Assembly: GCA_965238215.1 (NCBI GenBank)
Contig: OZ250180.1
Coordinates: 248,001 to 312,000, forward strand
Direction: 5' to 3'
Length of the DNA: 64,000 nt
From: JAPULR01 sp965238215
GTDB lineage: Bacteria > Chloroflexota > Dehalococcoidia > Lucifugimonadales > GCA-2712585
Shown here one piece after another: positions 25,708 through 33,969 of this stretch (within the stretch, counting starts at the first letter, position 1; each line of letters starts with the position of its first letter). The notes under the pieces were generated by a model. The model was not told where the DNA came from. It made no database searches and saw nothing but the letters and a program-made list of their open reading frames with translations. The translations under genes and the position numbers were made by a program.

Positions 25708-27129
25708 ATGGACGCCAACGTACTCACGGACCTCTCCGGCACTCAGATGGCCCGGCTTATCGCATCCAAAGAGCTATCCCCGGTGGAGCTTACCGAAGCC
25801 TACATAGACCGCATCGACCGGCTGAACCCCAAGGTCAACGCCTTCGTCACCGTCTGCCAGGAGGAAGCCCTGGCCGACGCTCGACGCGCCGAAGAAGCCG
25901 TGCTTCGCGGCGACTCCCTCGCGCCCCTTCATGGTCTGCCGTTGGCCGCCAAAGACCAGTTCGACACCAAGGGAGTAACTACCACCTCCGGCTCCCGCAG
26001 CCTGTCGGCCAACGTGCCGTCGGAAGACGCCACTGTCGTAGCGCGTACAAAGGCGGCCGGGGCGGTGCTCATAGGCAAGACCAGCATGACCCAATTCGCC
26101 TCCGGTCTCGGTGATCGCTGGCAGTTCGGGGAGCCGCCCCGCAACCCGTGGGACCTGGAGCGAGACACCATCGGCTCCAGCAACGGCTCGGCCATCGCCA
26201 TTACCGCCTCCATGTGCGCCATCTCCCTTGGGGAAGACACGGGCGGCTCCATCCGATGCCCCTCCTCCGCCACGGGCGCCGTGGGCTTCCGACCCACCTG
26301 GGGGCGCGTCAGCCGCTACCGGATGCACGGCCTCTCCTGGTCAATGGACTCTGCCGGGCCCATCACCCGTTCCGTGGAGGATGCCGCGCTGATGCTGAAC
26401 GTCATTGCCGGCTACGACCCCAATGACACCCTCACCTCCAAGCGGCCCGTGCCCGACTACACCCAGGGCCTGGACCAGGACATTAAGGGGAAGCGAATCG
26501 GTCTCATTCAGGAGTTCATGGACCCGGAATTTTGCGAATCCCAGGTTGCCGACGCGGTAACCGCCGCCGCCAAGCATCTCGAGAGCCTCGGAGCAACGGT
26601 AGATGAGGTGTCGCTGCCCATGCTGAGAGACGCCCGCCTCATCGCCAGCCCCGTCACCGGCAGCGACGCCGGCCACGTCCACCACGAGAACCTGCGCACC
26701 CACCCGGAGCACTACGGGCGAAACCTGCGCCTGCGCCTTATCGTCGACCTGCTCATACCGGGGCACATTCTGCAGACGGCCACCCGCGCCCGTTCCATCA
26801 TGCGCCGCGAGTGGCTGAAACTGCTGAGTCCCTATGAGGTGCTCATTGCCCCGACGCTGATGTTCACCCTCAAGAAGATCAGCTACGCGAAGCCCGTCAC
26901 CGAACGGGAGCAGGCCCGCGGACGCTTCGGCAAGGGCACAGGAGACGTGACAATCGTCGCGCCGTTCCTCGGCACCCCGGCCATGACGGTCCGCTGCGGC
27001 TTCGACTCCAACGGTGTGCCCATCGGCCTGATGTTCATGGCCGCCCCCTACGAAGAAGAGAGCATCCTCAACGTGGGTCACGCCTATGAGCAGACCACCC
27101 CTTGGCACAAGCGCCGCCCAGACCTGTAG
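25708..27129 (+). CDS. Amidase signature family hydrolase
   Basis: A 473-residue amidase with the Ser-cisSer-Lys triad region: Lys in GLPLAAKDQFDTKGVTTTSG, the cis-Ser in the GSSNGSAIAIT loop, and the nucleophile in GEDTGGSIRCPSSATGAVGF. It hydrolyses an amide to acid and ammonia. The GatA role in tRNA amidation is unlikely because no gatB or gatC is adjacent. The second G of the usual GSSGGS is replaced (SSNGS). It heads a run of co-directional C-N hydrolase genes to 30.8 kb. GGGAG precedes the ATG. Confidence 0.9.
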   Translation: MDANVLTDLSGTQMARLIASKELSPVELTEAYIDRIDRLNPKVNAFVTVCQEEALADARRAEEAVLRGDSLAPLHGLPLAAKDQFDTKGVTTTSGSRSLSANVPSEDATVVARTKAAGAVLIGKTSMTQFASGLGDRWQFGEPPRNPWDLERDTIGSSNGSAIAITASMCAISLGEDTGGSIRCPSSATGAVGFRPTWGRVSRYRMHGLSWSMDSAGPITRSVEDAALMLNVIAGYDPNDTLTSKRPVPDYTQGLDQDIKGKRIGLIQEFMDPEFCESQVADAVTAAAKHLESLGATVDEVSLPMLRDARLIASPVTGSDAGHVHHENLRTHPEHYGRNLRLRLIVDLLIPGHILQTATRARSIMRREWLKLLSPYEVLIAPTLMFTLKKISYAKPVTEREQARGRFGKGTGDVTIVAPFLGTPAMTVRCGFDSNGVPIGLMFMAAPYEEESILNVGHAYEQTTPWHKRRPDL

Positions 27130-27140
27130 AGGAGACTCCT

Positions 27141-27335
27141 ATGGCCAAAATCAACAGCGACGCTTTACAGCAGGTACAAGCCGCCCTCAGAAAATATGAA
27201 GAGGATGTTGAAGGTACGGCTTTGAGTGACTTGACTAAACGTACATATCTCTTACACGCTCGTAACATTGTTAGATGGCTTCAGGGTGATTTTGAGCCAG
27301 GCTCTACTTTGCGAAATCGCCCGAGTATCTACTAA
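27141..27335 (+). CDS. Small helical protein of unknown function
   Basis: A 64-residue protein beginning MAKINSDALQQVQAALRKYE, with GGAG at the right distance before the ATG, 11 bp after the amidase stop. The segment LTKRTYLLHARNIVRWLQGD and FEPGS resembles the SAM-like core-binding helix of tyrosine recombinases and a class of short proteins found beside restriction genes. No catalytic domain follows. Likely cotranscribed with the amidase. Confidence 0.55.
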   Translation: MAKINSDALQQVQAALRKYEEDVEGTALSDLTKRTYLLHARNIVRWLQGDFEPGSTLRNRPSIY

Positions 27336-27441
27336 CTCCTCATTCGAAGCGGCGTTGACTGATTTCGGCAACGCCATTAAACTGCCTTAGGCAGGCGCAG
27401 CCCTGCGCCCGCCCCGACTAAGCTAACGAGGAGATGCCGGA

Positions 27442-28365
27442 ATGCTGGAACCCAACCTTTCTCCCTACGCCCCAATCGTCGACCGCCCCGTCGTCCGGTG
27501 GCCCAACAACGCCCGCGTGGCCCTATGGGTAGCCCCAAACGTGGAGTACATGGACTTCATGCCCGCCCCCAACGATGGCCACGGCGGCTTCTTTCGCAAC
27601 GTCTACAGCCGCACTCCCGCGCCGGACGTGGCGTCCTTCGCCCTGCAGGACTACGGCAACCGGGTATGCCTCTGGCGAATGCTTGAGGTCTTCGACCACC
27701 ACAAGATCCGCTGCACCGTTTCCCTGAATGAGGCCATACTGGAGCACTTCCCATACACCAAGGAGGCGCTGCTCAAGCGGGACTACGACTTCATGTCCCA
27801 CGGCATCTACAACAACCGCTTCCTGAATCTCCTCTCCATCGACGAGGAGCGGGCCTTCTTCAAGGACTGCGTGGACACCCTGTACCGGCACACGGGCAAG
27901 CAGCTGAAAGGCATGCTGACCCCCGCCGTTTCGCCCTCCGACCACACCCACGACCTGATGGCCGAGGCGGGCCTCATCTACAACGCCGACTGGGGTCACG
28001 ACGACCAGCCCTTCCCTATGAGAGTGAAGTCGGGCCGCCTCCTCTCCATGCCCTACAACCTGGACCTGAACGACGGCACTTTCAACCGGTTCGGCTGCAC
28101 CCCGGAATACTGGGCCCAGTGCATCAAGGACCAGTTCGACGTTATGTACGAGGAGGGAGCAGAGAACGGTCGGCAGGTCTGCGTCTCCCTTCACCCCTCT
28201 GTCATGGGACACCCTAGCCGCATCAAGTACCTGGACGAGGTGCTCGGCTACATGATGTCCCACGAAGGCGTCTGGCAGACCACCGCCGACGACATCGCCC
28301 AATACTATATGGACAACTACTACGACGAGATGGTCGCCCACCTGGAAAAGCACGAATATAGGTAA
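27442..28365 (+). CDS. NodB-fold polysaccharide deacetylase / PuuE-like hydrolase A
   Basis: A 307-residue cytoplasmic NodB-homology protein without signal peptide. It starts SPYAPIVDRPVVRWPNNARV, like PuuE-type allantoinases and related peptide/polysaccharide deacetylases, and has RDYDFMSHGIYNNRF (the metal His region) and AEAGLIYNADWGHDDQPFPM. Such proteins hydrolyse N-acetyl or cyclic ureide bonds using a divalent metal. It precedes a second paralog by 45 bp. A third full copy at 34180 and a 5' fragment at 31729 are closely related. Confidence 0.85.
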   Translation: MLEPNLSPYAPIVDRPVVRWPNNARVALWVAPNVEYMDFMPAPNDGHGGFFRNVYSRTPAPDVASFALQDYGNRVCLWRMLEVFDHHKIRCTVSLNEAILEHFPYTKEALLKRDYDFMSHGIYNNRFLNLLSIDEERAFFKDCVDTLYRHTGKQLKGMLTPAVSPSDHTHDLMAEAGLIYNADWGHDDQPFPMRVKSGRLLSMPYNLDLNDGTFNRFGCTPEYWAQCIKDQFDVMYEEGAENGRQVCVSLHPSVMGHPSRIKYLDEVLGYMMSHEGVWQTTADDIAQYYMDNYYDEMVAHLEKHEYR

Positions 28366-28410
28366 TACAGACCAAGGAACTACAACCAACTTCTTACCGG
28401 AGGAAAAAAG

Positions 28411-29373
28411 ATGCCCGCAGAGCGCAAGCCGGGATATGATATGCCCTACTACGACTGGTCGCCCCTTCCTACGCGACCGGCCCTGCGGTGGCCCAATAAC
28501 GCCCGGGTGGCCCTGTGCGTTATTCTGAGCATGGACCACTACCAGTGGAAGCCCACGAACGACTTCCTTAACGGCGGTATGCCCGGGTCGCAGCCGGAGT
28601 GGGCCTACAAGGCCCCGGAGTCCCCCGGCGGCGTCAGCGGCGGCGGGCGTCCCTTCCCGGACGTCATCGGATTCTCCATCCGCGAGTACGGCCCGCGGGT
28701 CGGCATCTTCCGCGTCCTGAAGATTCTGGATAAGTACGGCATCACTCCCACCATTGCTATAGACGCCCTCACCGCTGAAAACTACCCCTACGTGGTGCGA
28801 ATACTCAAGGAGCGGGGCTGCGAATTCATGGCTCACGGCGTCGCCGTCAACCAGCTGCTTACCAGCAAGATGACGCCCGACCAGGAGCGAGAGTACATCC
28901 GCCATTCCGTTGACTCCGTAGCCAAGGCCACGGGAACGACGCCCCGGGGATGGATGGGCGCCGAGTTCGGCGAGTCCGCCGAGACCGCCGCCATCCTCGC
29001 CGACGAGGGCGTTGGCTACGTTTGCGACTGGCCCAACGACGACCAGCCCTACCCCATGAATACCCCCACCGGCGACCTCTATTCCCTGCCGGTGAACCTC
29101 ACCCTCGTAGACGTTCGCAGCCACTGGTACGGGCGCATCCAGGTTGACACCTACGCCAAGATGATTATGGACTCCTTCGACGTGGTGTACCGGGAAGGGG
29201 CCGAGACCGGCCGGATGCTGGTGCTGAATTTCCAACCCTGGCTCATGGGCACCGGGTTCCGCAGCAAGTACCTCGACATGGCCCTGGCCCACATCTCCAA
29301 GCACGGCGGTATCTGGAAAGCCTCCGCCGGCGAGATCGTCGACTACCACCGGAGTCTGGCCGCGGCCTCGTAG
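28411..29373 (+). CDS. NodB-fold polysaccharide deacetylase / PuuE-like hydrolase B
   Basis: A 320-residue paralog of the preceding gene with the same family blocks: TRPALRWPNNARVALCVILS, ERGCEFMAHGVAVNQLL, DEGVGYVCDWPNDDQPYPMN and VLNFQPWLMGTGFRSKYLD. It carries a 35-residue insertion after the first strand (KPTNDFLNGGMPGSQPEW) absent from the other paralogs. Divergence from gene A is substantial, so the pair probably act on different substrates or as a hetero-oligomer. GGAGG precedes the ATG. Confidence 0.85.
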   Translation: MPAERKPGYDMPYYDWSPLPTRPALRWPNNARVALCVILSMDHYQWKPTNDFLNGGMPGSQPEWAYKAPESPGGVSGGGRPFPDVIGFSIREYGPRVGIFRVLKILDKYGITPTIAIDALTAENYPYVVRILKERGCEFMAHGVAVNQLLTSKMTPDQEREYIRHSVDSVAKATGTTPRGWMGAEFGESAETAAILADEGVGYVCDWPNDDQPYPMNTPTGDLYSLPVNLTLVDVRSHWYGRIQVDTYAKMIMDSFDVVYREGAETGRMLVLNFQPWLMGTGFRSKYLDMALAHISKHGGIWKASAGEIVDYHRSLAAAS

Positions 29374-29421
29374 GTACGCCCTTCGTGCACACCCGTCGGA
29401 CCCAGGCCACGACTCAGTAGG

Positions 29422-29441
29422 GGCGTCCCCTTGCGGACGCC
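29422..29441. repeat. Short inverted repeat between operon segments
   Basis: GGCGTCC-CCTTGC-GGACGCC, a 7-bp perfect stem preceded by GTAGG, related to the palindromic repeat family seen at 2233 and 54641. It may attenuate transcription between the deacetylase and amidohydrolase genes. Confidence 0.55.
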
Positions 29442-29480
29442 TTCCAAACCAACGCAAATCTCTGAAACAGGGGAGAAAAA

Positions 29481-30809
29481 TTGGACGACTACGCGCCTGG
29501 CATCGCAGTACCACCCCAGAGCTTCTATAAAGGTCTCGACAGGCTGGAGCCCGGCGGCTACGCACCCTTCGACCCGGACCGTGTGAATGTCATCGAAGCC
29601 AAGGCCCTCATCGACGGAACCGGCAACCGCGCCGTCGACCATCCCGTCGTCATCACGCGGGGTGCAAAGATAGACGTGGTCGATCTCCAGGGGAAAATAA
29701 CCCTGCCGGAAGGGCCCAACGTCCACCGCTACAGCTTCCCCGACGGCTACCTGCTCCCCGGCCTCATCGACTCCCACACCCACCTGATGTTCGGCGTTCC
29801 CGGCTCCAGCTACGAGGACGTCATAGAGTCGGACACCGACGAAATCATGCTGCTGCGGGCTGCCAAGAACGCCATGATCCACCTGAAAGCCGGCGTCACA
29901 ACCCTCCGTGAGAACGGCGCCCGCAACAAGGTGACATTCAATCTCCGGGAAGGCGCCCAACGGGGCTACGTCACCGCGCCCCGCCTGCTCCTCTGCGGCC
30001 GTCCCGTCACCGTCACCGGCGGCCACTTCTACTGGTGCAACCAGCAGGCCGACGGCGTGGAAGGAGTTCGCGCTGCCGTGCGTGAGCTTGTTAAGGACGG
30101 CGCGGACCACATAAAGATAATGGCATCCGGCGGCGGCACGGCCATCACCGACCTTCGCCGTCCCTCCTACACCGTCGAGGAGCTTCGGGCCATCGTCGAC
30201 GAGGCTCACAACATGGGCAAGCCCACCACCGCCCACTGCCTCGCCACCGGAAGCATCATCAACGCCCTGGAAGCCGGCGTGGACATGATAGAACACGCCG
30301 GGTTCATCGAACCCGACGGCTCCTACAAGTTCGACCCCCACGTGGCGGAGCGAATCGCCAAGCAGGGTACCTACATCAGCCCCACCGTGCAGACGGGCTT
30401 CCGGGGAATGCAGGCCCTGCTGGACAAGGAAGAGCGGGAGGGCCTCACGCCGGAAGAGAGCCAGCGCCTCGACTGGGCCAAGGGCAAGTGCGAAAGCCAG
30501 CTGGAGTTTCTGGGCCGGCTTTGGAAGGACTGGCAAATTCCCATCGTCTCCGGCACCGACGCCATCTCCGCCTTTGGCGACTACTGCATCGGCCTCGAGA
30601 TAATGGCGGAAGCCGGCATGAACAGCATGGAAGTCATTCGCTCCTCCACCAGCCTCAACGCCCATGCCCTCGGAGTGGGACATCTGGTGGGCGCGGTGGA
30701 AGTGGGCAAAGACGCGGACCTGATCGTCGTCGACAAAAACCCCCTCGAGGACATCAAGGCCCTCCGAAGCATGACCATGGTCATGCGCCGGGGGGAGCAG
30801 ATCGTCTAG
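29481..30809 (+). CDS. Metal-dependent amidohydrolase (imidazolonepropionase/prolidase-like)
   Basis: A 442-residue amidohydrolase-1 superfamily enzyme with the metal-binding HTH motif in LPGLIDSHTHLMFGVPG, a His in TTAHCLATGSII, His in MIEHAGFIEPDG and Asp in IVSGTDAISAFGD. A composite-domain ending (VGKDADLIVVDKNPLEDIKA) is typical. Members cleave imidazolone, Xaa-Pro or N-acyl bonds. TTG start at 29481 supported by GGGAG upstream. Belongs with the amidase and two deacetylases in a co-directional cluster. Confidence 0.88.
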   Translation: MDDYAPGIAVPPQSFYKGLDRLEPGGYAPFDPDRVNVIEAKALIDGTGNRAVDHPVVITRGAKIDVVDLQGKITLPEGPNVHRYSFPDGYLLPGLIDSHTHLMFGVPGSSYEDVIESDTDEIMLLRAAKNAMIHLKAGVTTLRENGARNKVTFNLREGAQRGYVTAPRLLLCGRPVTVTGGHFYWCNQQADGVEGVRAAVRELVKDGADHIKIMASGGGTAITDLRRPSYTVEELRAIVDEAHNMGKPTTAHCLATGSIINALEAGVDMIEHAGFIEPDGSYKFDPHVAERIAKQGTYISPTVQTGFRGMQALLDKEEREGLTPEESQRLDWAKGKCESQLEFLGRLWKDWQIPIVSGTDAISAFGDYCIGLEIMAEAGMNSMEVIRSSTSLNAHALGVGHLVGAVEVGKDADLIVVDKNPLEDIKALRSMTMVMRRGEQIV

Positions 30810-30814
30810 ATGCA

Positions 30815-30843
30815 ATGACAGAACCGCGATTGCGTGCTAAAGT
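30815..30843 (+). promoter_or_regulatory. Promoter of the second higBA operon (leaderless)
   Basis: ATGACA (30815-30820), 17-bp spacer, TAAAGT (30838-30843), then 6 bp to the ATG at 30850. No Shine-Dalgarno before higB, consistent with a leaderless start. Confidence 0.6.
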
Positions 30844-30849
30844 GCCCAC

Positions 30850-31122
30850 ATGGAAATTCGTCATCCTGGGTTGCGAAGATTCTGGCAGCAGGGCGATGCC
30901 AGCCGGTTGAATCCCGCCCAAGTTGCCCGTATTCGCCGCATACTTACCGCCCTTGCTCCAGCCACCAATGCACATATGATAAACTATCCGGGCTTTCGCA
31001 TTCATCGTTTGAGAGGTAACCGAAGCAATTACTGGAGCATTCGTGTAAGCAGAAATTGGCGAATCACCTTTAGGTTCGTCGGCGGCCGGCCAGTAGATGT
31101 GAACCTGGAGGACTATCACTAG
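30850..31122 (+). CDS. higB: HigB-type mRNA interferase toxin
   Basis: A 90-residue HigB toxin (MEIRHPGLRRFWQQGDASRL start; NWRITFRFVGGRPVDVNLED near the end, DYH C terminus). All conserved basic residues of the active face are present, so it should be a functional ribosome-dependent RNase. It is followed after 10 bp by higA. Paralog of the module at 24022-24573, but different enough that cross-neutralisation cannot be assumed. Confidence 0.92.
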   Translation: MEIRHPGLRRFWQQGDASRLNPAQVARIRRILTALAPATNAHMINYPGFRIHRLRGNRSNYWSIRVSRNWRITFRFVGGRPVDVNLEDYH

Positions 31123-31132
31123 GGAGGATGCA

Positions 31133-31396
31133 ATGAACCCGTGTCATCCGGGGGAAATACTAAGAGAAGCCGTGTCGGCAAATGGCTGGACGGTTACTGA
31201 ATTCGCCAAGCGGCTGGGAGTAGCGCGAAACACCGCTTCGAGGTTGCTCAATGGCCGCTCCGGAATCTCTCCCGTCATTGCCCTCGCCCTGGAACGGATT
31301 GGTTGGAGTGAGGCGGATTACTGGCTGCGGATGCAACTCAACTACAACTTGGCTGCCGCCCGTCGCAGGTCGGAAGCGGCTCCGGCGCCCCCATAG
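31133..31396 (+). CDS. higA: HigA-type antitoxin
   Basis: An 87-residue XRE-family antitoxin beginning MNPCHPGEILREAVSANGWT, helix-turn-helix TEFAKRLGVARNTASRLLNG, and the family end SEADYWLRMQLNYNLAAARR. GGGAGG upstream. Paired with the upstream higB; a HicB-like gene follows after 15 bp. Confidence 0.92.
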   Translation: MNPCHPGEILREAVSANGWTVTEFAKRLGVARNTASRLLNGRSGISPVIALALERIGWSEADYWLRMQLNYNLAAARRRSEAAPAPP

Positions 31397-31411
31397 ACTA
31401 CCCGGAGCGAA

Positions 31412-31726
31412 TTGCAAAATCACCATGCATACCAAAGAAACGGATGGGCTAAGCCTACGATACGCTACCCAGCCCTCATCGACGGCGAAGAAGGCGCCTA
31501 CGGCGTGGTTTTCCCAGAGCTTCGTGGATTAGTTGCTATGGGCTACACGGTCGACGATGTCCTTGTCAATGCCGAAGACGCTCTGCGCGATTACGTCATC
31601 GTAGCAGAAAAAGACGGCTTGGAAATTCCCCCTCCAAGCCCTCCACACTCCATAGAAATTCCCCCGGACAGCCGCCTTGTATCCATACCCCTCAACCGAG
31701 CCAGCATAACAGTACCAAGAGGCTAA
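31412..31726 (+). CDS. HicB-like protein, orphan
   Basis: A 104-residue HicB-fold protein: TIRYPALIDGEEGAYGVVFP, the strand-helix AMGYTVDDVLVNAEDALRDY and a C-terminal proline-rich tail. TTG start with GGAG just upstream; the first dozen residues before TIRYPAL are not family-like. No HicA is next to it; a truncated deacetylase gene follows after 2 bp. It may be a solitary antitoxin or regulator attached to the higBA operon. Confidence 0.7.
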   Translation: MQNHHAYQRNGWAKPTIRYPALIDGEEGAYGVVFPELRGLVAMGYTVDDVLVNAEDALRDYVIVAEKDGLEIPPPSPPHSIEIPPDSRLVSIPLNRASITVPRG

Positions 31727-32011
31727 CCTTGCTGGAACCGAATAGATCCCCCTATGCGCCCATAATCGACCGCCCCGTGGTCCGCTGGCCGGGCAACGCC
31801 CGCGTCGCCCTCTGGGTGGCGCCCAACATTGAGTTCAAGGACTTCATGCCCGAACCCAACGACGGCCAGAGCTTCTACCGCACATCCTACAGCAGAACGC
31901 CTCTGCCCGACGTGATGACCTACGGCAGCCACGACTACGGCAACCGGGTCTGTTTCTGGCGGATGCTGGAGGTCTTCGACCAGCACAAAATCAAGTGCAC
32001 CGTCTCCCTCC
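31726..32011. repeat. Direct repeat copy A (5' part of deacetylase gene)
   Basis: About 286 bp matching 34177-34462 with only scattered substitutions (over 90 percent identical by eye). The two copies are in direct orientation and enclose 2.16 kb carrying the CAP-domain lipoprotein gene. The match includes the ribosome site and TTG start and stops after the codons for CTVSL. Confidence 0.85.
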
Positions 32012-32052
32012 CTCGCGCCGACTATTTTGATACGATGGCAACCCGTATCTGA
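31729..32052 (+). pseudogene. 3'-truncated NodB/PuuE-like deacetylase
   Basis: Starts TTG, MLEPNRSPYAPIIDRPVVRW, and follows the full-length paralog at 34180 for 94 residues to HKIKCTVSL, then runs into unrelated sequence (PRADYFDTMATRI) and stops. All metal-binding residues lie in the missing 200 residues, so it is inactive. Confidence 0.88.
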
Positions 32053-32061
32053 AATACACCC

Positions 32062-33966
32062 ATGCACCCATTGAAAATTCTATTCCTGCCCTGTCTGCTG
32101 CTCGCCGCTTTTGTTGCGGTTTCTTGCGGCGGCGGAAGCGCCCCCACGCCCGCACCGACTCCAATCGCAACGCCTACGGCTGCCCCAACTCCAATCGTTA
32201 CCCCTGCCCCACCAGGCGTCAGACTCAACAAACCCTACTCTGCTGGAGATGTCCTTGTAGGCTCCAACGGTCTTCAGGTGCAGGTTGTCGGCGTCATGCA
32301 GGACGCGCAGCCATTACTCGTCCAGAACTTCCCCGACAATCCCTCGCCGCCGCCCGGCTATCGGTACTATATGGTCGCTCTTCGCATCTTTAACCTTACC
32401 GGCGCCGACAGCGTCAACGTCAGTCATACCCACTTCCATCTGGTAGGGAGCAGCCGCAGCGACTACAACCCGGTGATACACTCCTGTGGTTCCATACCCG
32501 ACCAGCTTGAAGGCGGAATTCCAAAGGGCAGCCAGATTGAGGGTAAGGTCTGCTTCCAAATTCCTGTAGACGAGGATGACCTTGTCCTAATTTACGCCGC
32601 CCCCGGCTCGACTTCCAAGGAACGTCGATATCTGAGCCTAGACTATCCCGGCGTTACAGAGCCTTCCATCGTCGCCGCCGTCCTCACCCCAACGCCCACC
32701 GCTGCGCCAACGCCAATCGCAACGACAACGCCTACGCCGACCTTGACGCCCACGGCCACCCCCACACCCATTCCCACACCAACGCCGCCCCCCACTACTG
32801 AGCCGGCGCCCACCCCTACGCCTCAGCCCTCGCCCATACCAACCCCGTTGCCGTCGGCAACACCTACGCCCATTCCCAGTTCGACGCCCGTCCCCACCCT
32901 TCAGCCGACGCACACACCCGAACCAACGCCTACTCCAACTCCTGAACCGACGCCTACCCCAACTCCGTCGCCAACCCCAGAGCCGACACCTACACCTACC
33001 CCAGAACCTACCTCTGTAGAGGCGTTGAGGTCTCTGCTACTGGATAAGATTAATCAGGAAAGGAAAAGGAACCAGAGAAACGCCTTAACCCTCGCAGAGG
33101 TCAGTATAGGGGCTCAAGTGCACGCAGATCACCTGAGAAACGAGGGCTACTTGAGCCACTATGACTTAGATGGCAATCTGGCAACTCAGAGGGCGGCGGA
33201 GCTAGGCTATAACGGAGGCGTCAGCGAGAACGTTAGTGGGTATCCTTGCGCATTCCTGGAGCGTCCTCAGGAGACTTATGAAACAGTAGAAGAGGCCATA
33301 CGGGAGGCCTTTAGGGGCTTCTTTAACTCTCCTAGTCACAAATACAACATGCTGGATGGGTTCTGGGATACTGTTGATATAGGAATTTCCTGTGAAGGTA
33401 CAGTTTGCTGGACAGTTACAGTCTTTCAAAATACGGCTCTGGAATGGTTAGATATTCCTAGTGCTACAGCCGATGGAGATATAGAAATCACTGTCAGGGT
33501 GGACAGAGACCGAGTTATTGCTAGACCTCACAGAGGAGTTGTTTTCTGGGACCCCTTGCCCCAGCCGTATTCTAAGGAGATTCTAACTCATACAGGAGCA
33601 GTATCTGTAGGCTGGAAACTAGTAAGGGTCTTTCACCCCAACAAGTCCTACAGTGGTAGGAGCAGTGCCCCTATCGGTGTTACGGACTATACCCTGCATC
33701 CTTCTGAGGCAGATCCTGAGGTCGGACCGGATTGTGAAGTTAAACTCTTTCAAGGGGCAGGCACCTTGTATAAGAGTTACACCTTCCTACATGGAGAGTT
33801 CGTTCAAGAAGAAACAATGAATAGTTGGGAGACCTATTCCCTCTCCTTTAACATGAGTGGAGGATTTCGAGAATTTGGCCCAGGAATATACACCCTGGCG
33901 TTGGTAGACTTTTCGGGGAACTACCTAGGATATTCCTCCTTCGCATTCCCTGGCTTGCCCGAGTGA
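32062..33966 (+). CDS. Chimeric lipoprotein: DUF4352-like domain, Pro/Thr stalk and CAP/SCP domain
   Basis: A 634-residue surface lipoprotein. Signal peptide with lipobox VAVSC (Cys22); a beta-sandwich DUF4352-like domain (about 50-200, GYRYYMVALRIFNLTGADSV); a Thr/Pro stalk of about 105 residues; a CAP/SCP domain from about 318 (LLLDKINQERKRNQRNAL, HADHLRNEGYLSHYD, SENVSGYPC, FFNSPSHKYNMLD) with His/Glu pairs of the CAP cavity; and a C-terminal beta region to 634. From about 33010 the codon use becomes AT-richer (AGA/AGG Arg, CTA Leu), unlike the first half. The role may be cell-wall or protease-like, but CAP activity is not established. Confidence 0.82.
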   Translation: MHPLKILFLPCLLLAAFVAVSCGGGSAPTPAPTPIATPTAAPTPIVTPAPPGVRLNKPYSAGDVLVGSNGLQVQVVGVMQDAQPLLVQNFPDNPSPPPGYRYYMVALRIFNLTGADSVNVSHTHFHLVGSSRSDYNPVIHSCGSIPDQLEGGIPKGSQIEGKVCFQIPVDEDDLVLIYAAPGSTSKERRYLSLDYPGVTEPSIVAAVLTPTPTAAPTPIATTTPTPTLTPTATPTPIPTPTPPPTTEPAPTPTPQPSPIPTPLPSATPTPIPSSTPVPTLQPTHTPEPTPTPTPEPTPTPTPSPTPEPTPTPTPEPTSVEALRSLLLDKINQERKRNQRNALTLAEVSIGAQVHADHLRNEGYLSHYDLDGNLATQRAAELGYNGGVSENVSGYPCAFLERPQETYETVEEAIREAFRGFFNSPSHKYNMLDGFWDTVDIGISCEGTVCWTVTVFQNTALEWLDIPSATADGDIEITVRVDRDRVIARPHRGVVFWDPLPQPYSKEILTHTGAVSVGWKLVRVFHPNKSYSGRSSAPIGVTDYTLHPSEADPEVGPDCEVKLFQGAGTLYKSYTFLHGEFVQEETMNSWETYSLSFNMSGGFREFGPGIYTLALVDFSGNYLGYSSFAFPGLPE

Positions 33967-33969
33967 GGG

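Noticed and set aside
27523..29565. 680-codon open frame on the minus strand
   Set aside because: Antisense to two NodB-family genes and part of the amidohydrolase gene; no domain, low-complexity Val/Gly-rich composition.
29343..30815. 490-codon open frame on the minus strand
   Set aside because: Antisense to the amidohydrolase gene with the HTH metal motif; GC-driven shadow.
32690..33010. Short CCN-ACN repeats as a possible minisatellite or array
   Set aside because: Ordinary low-complexity Pro/Thr stalk of a lipoprotein; no defined unit.
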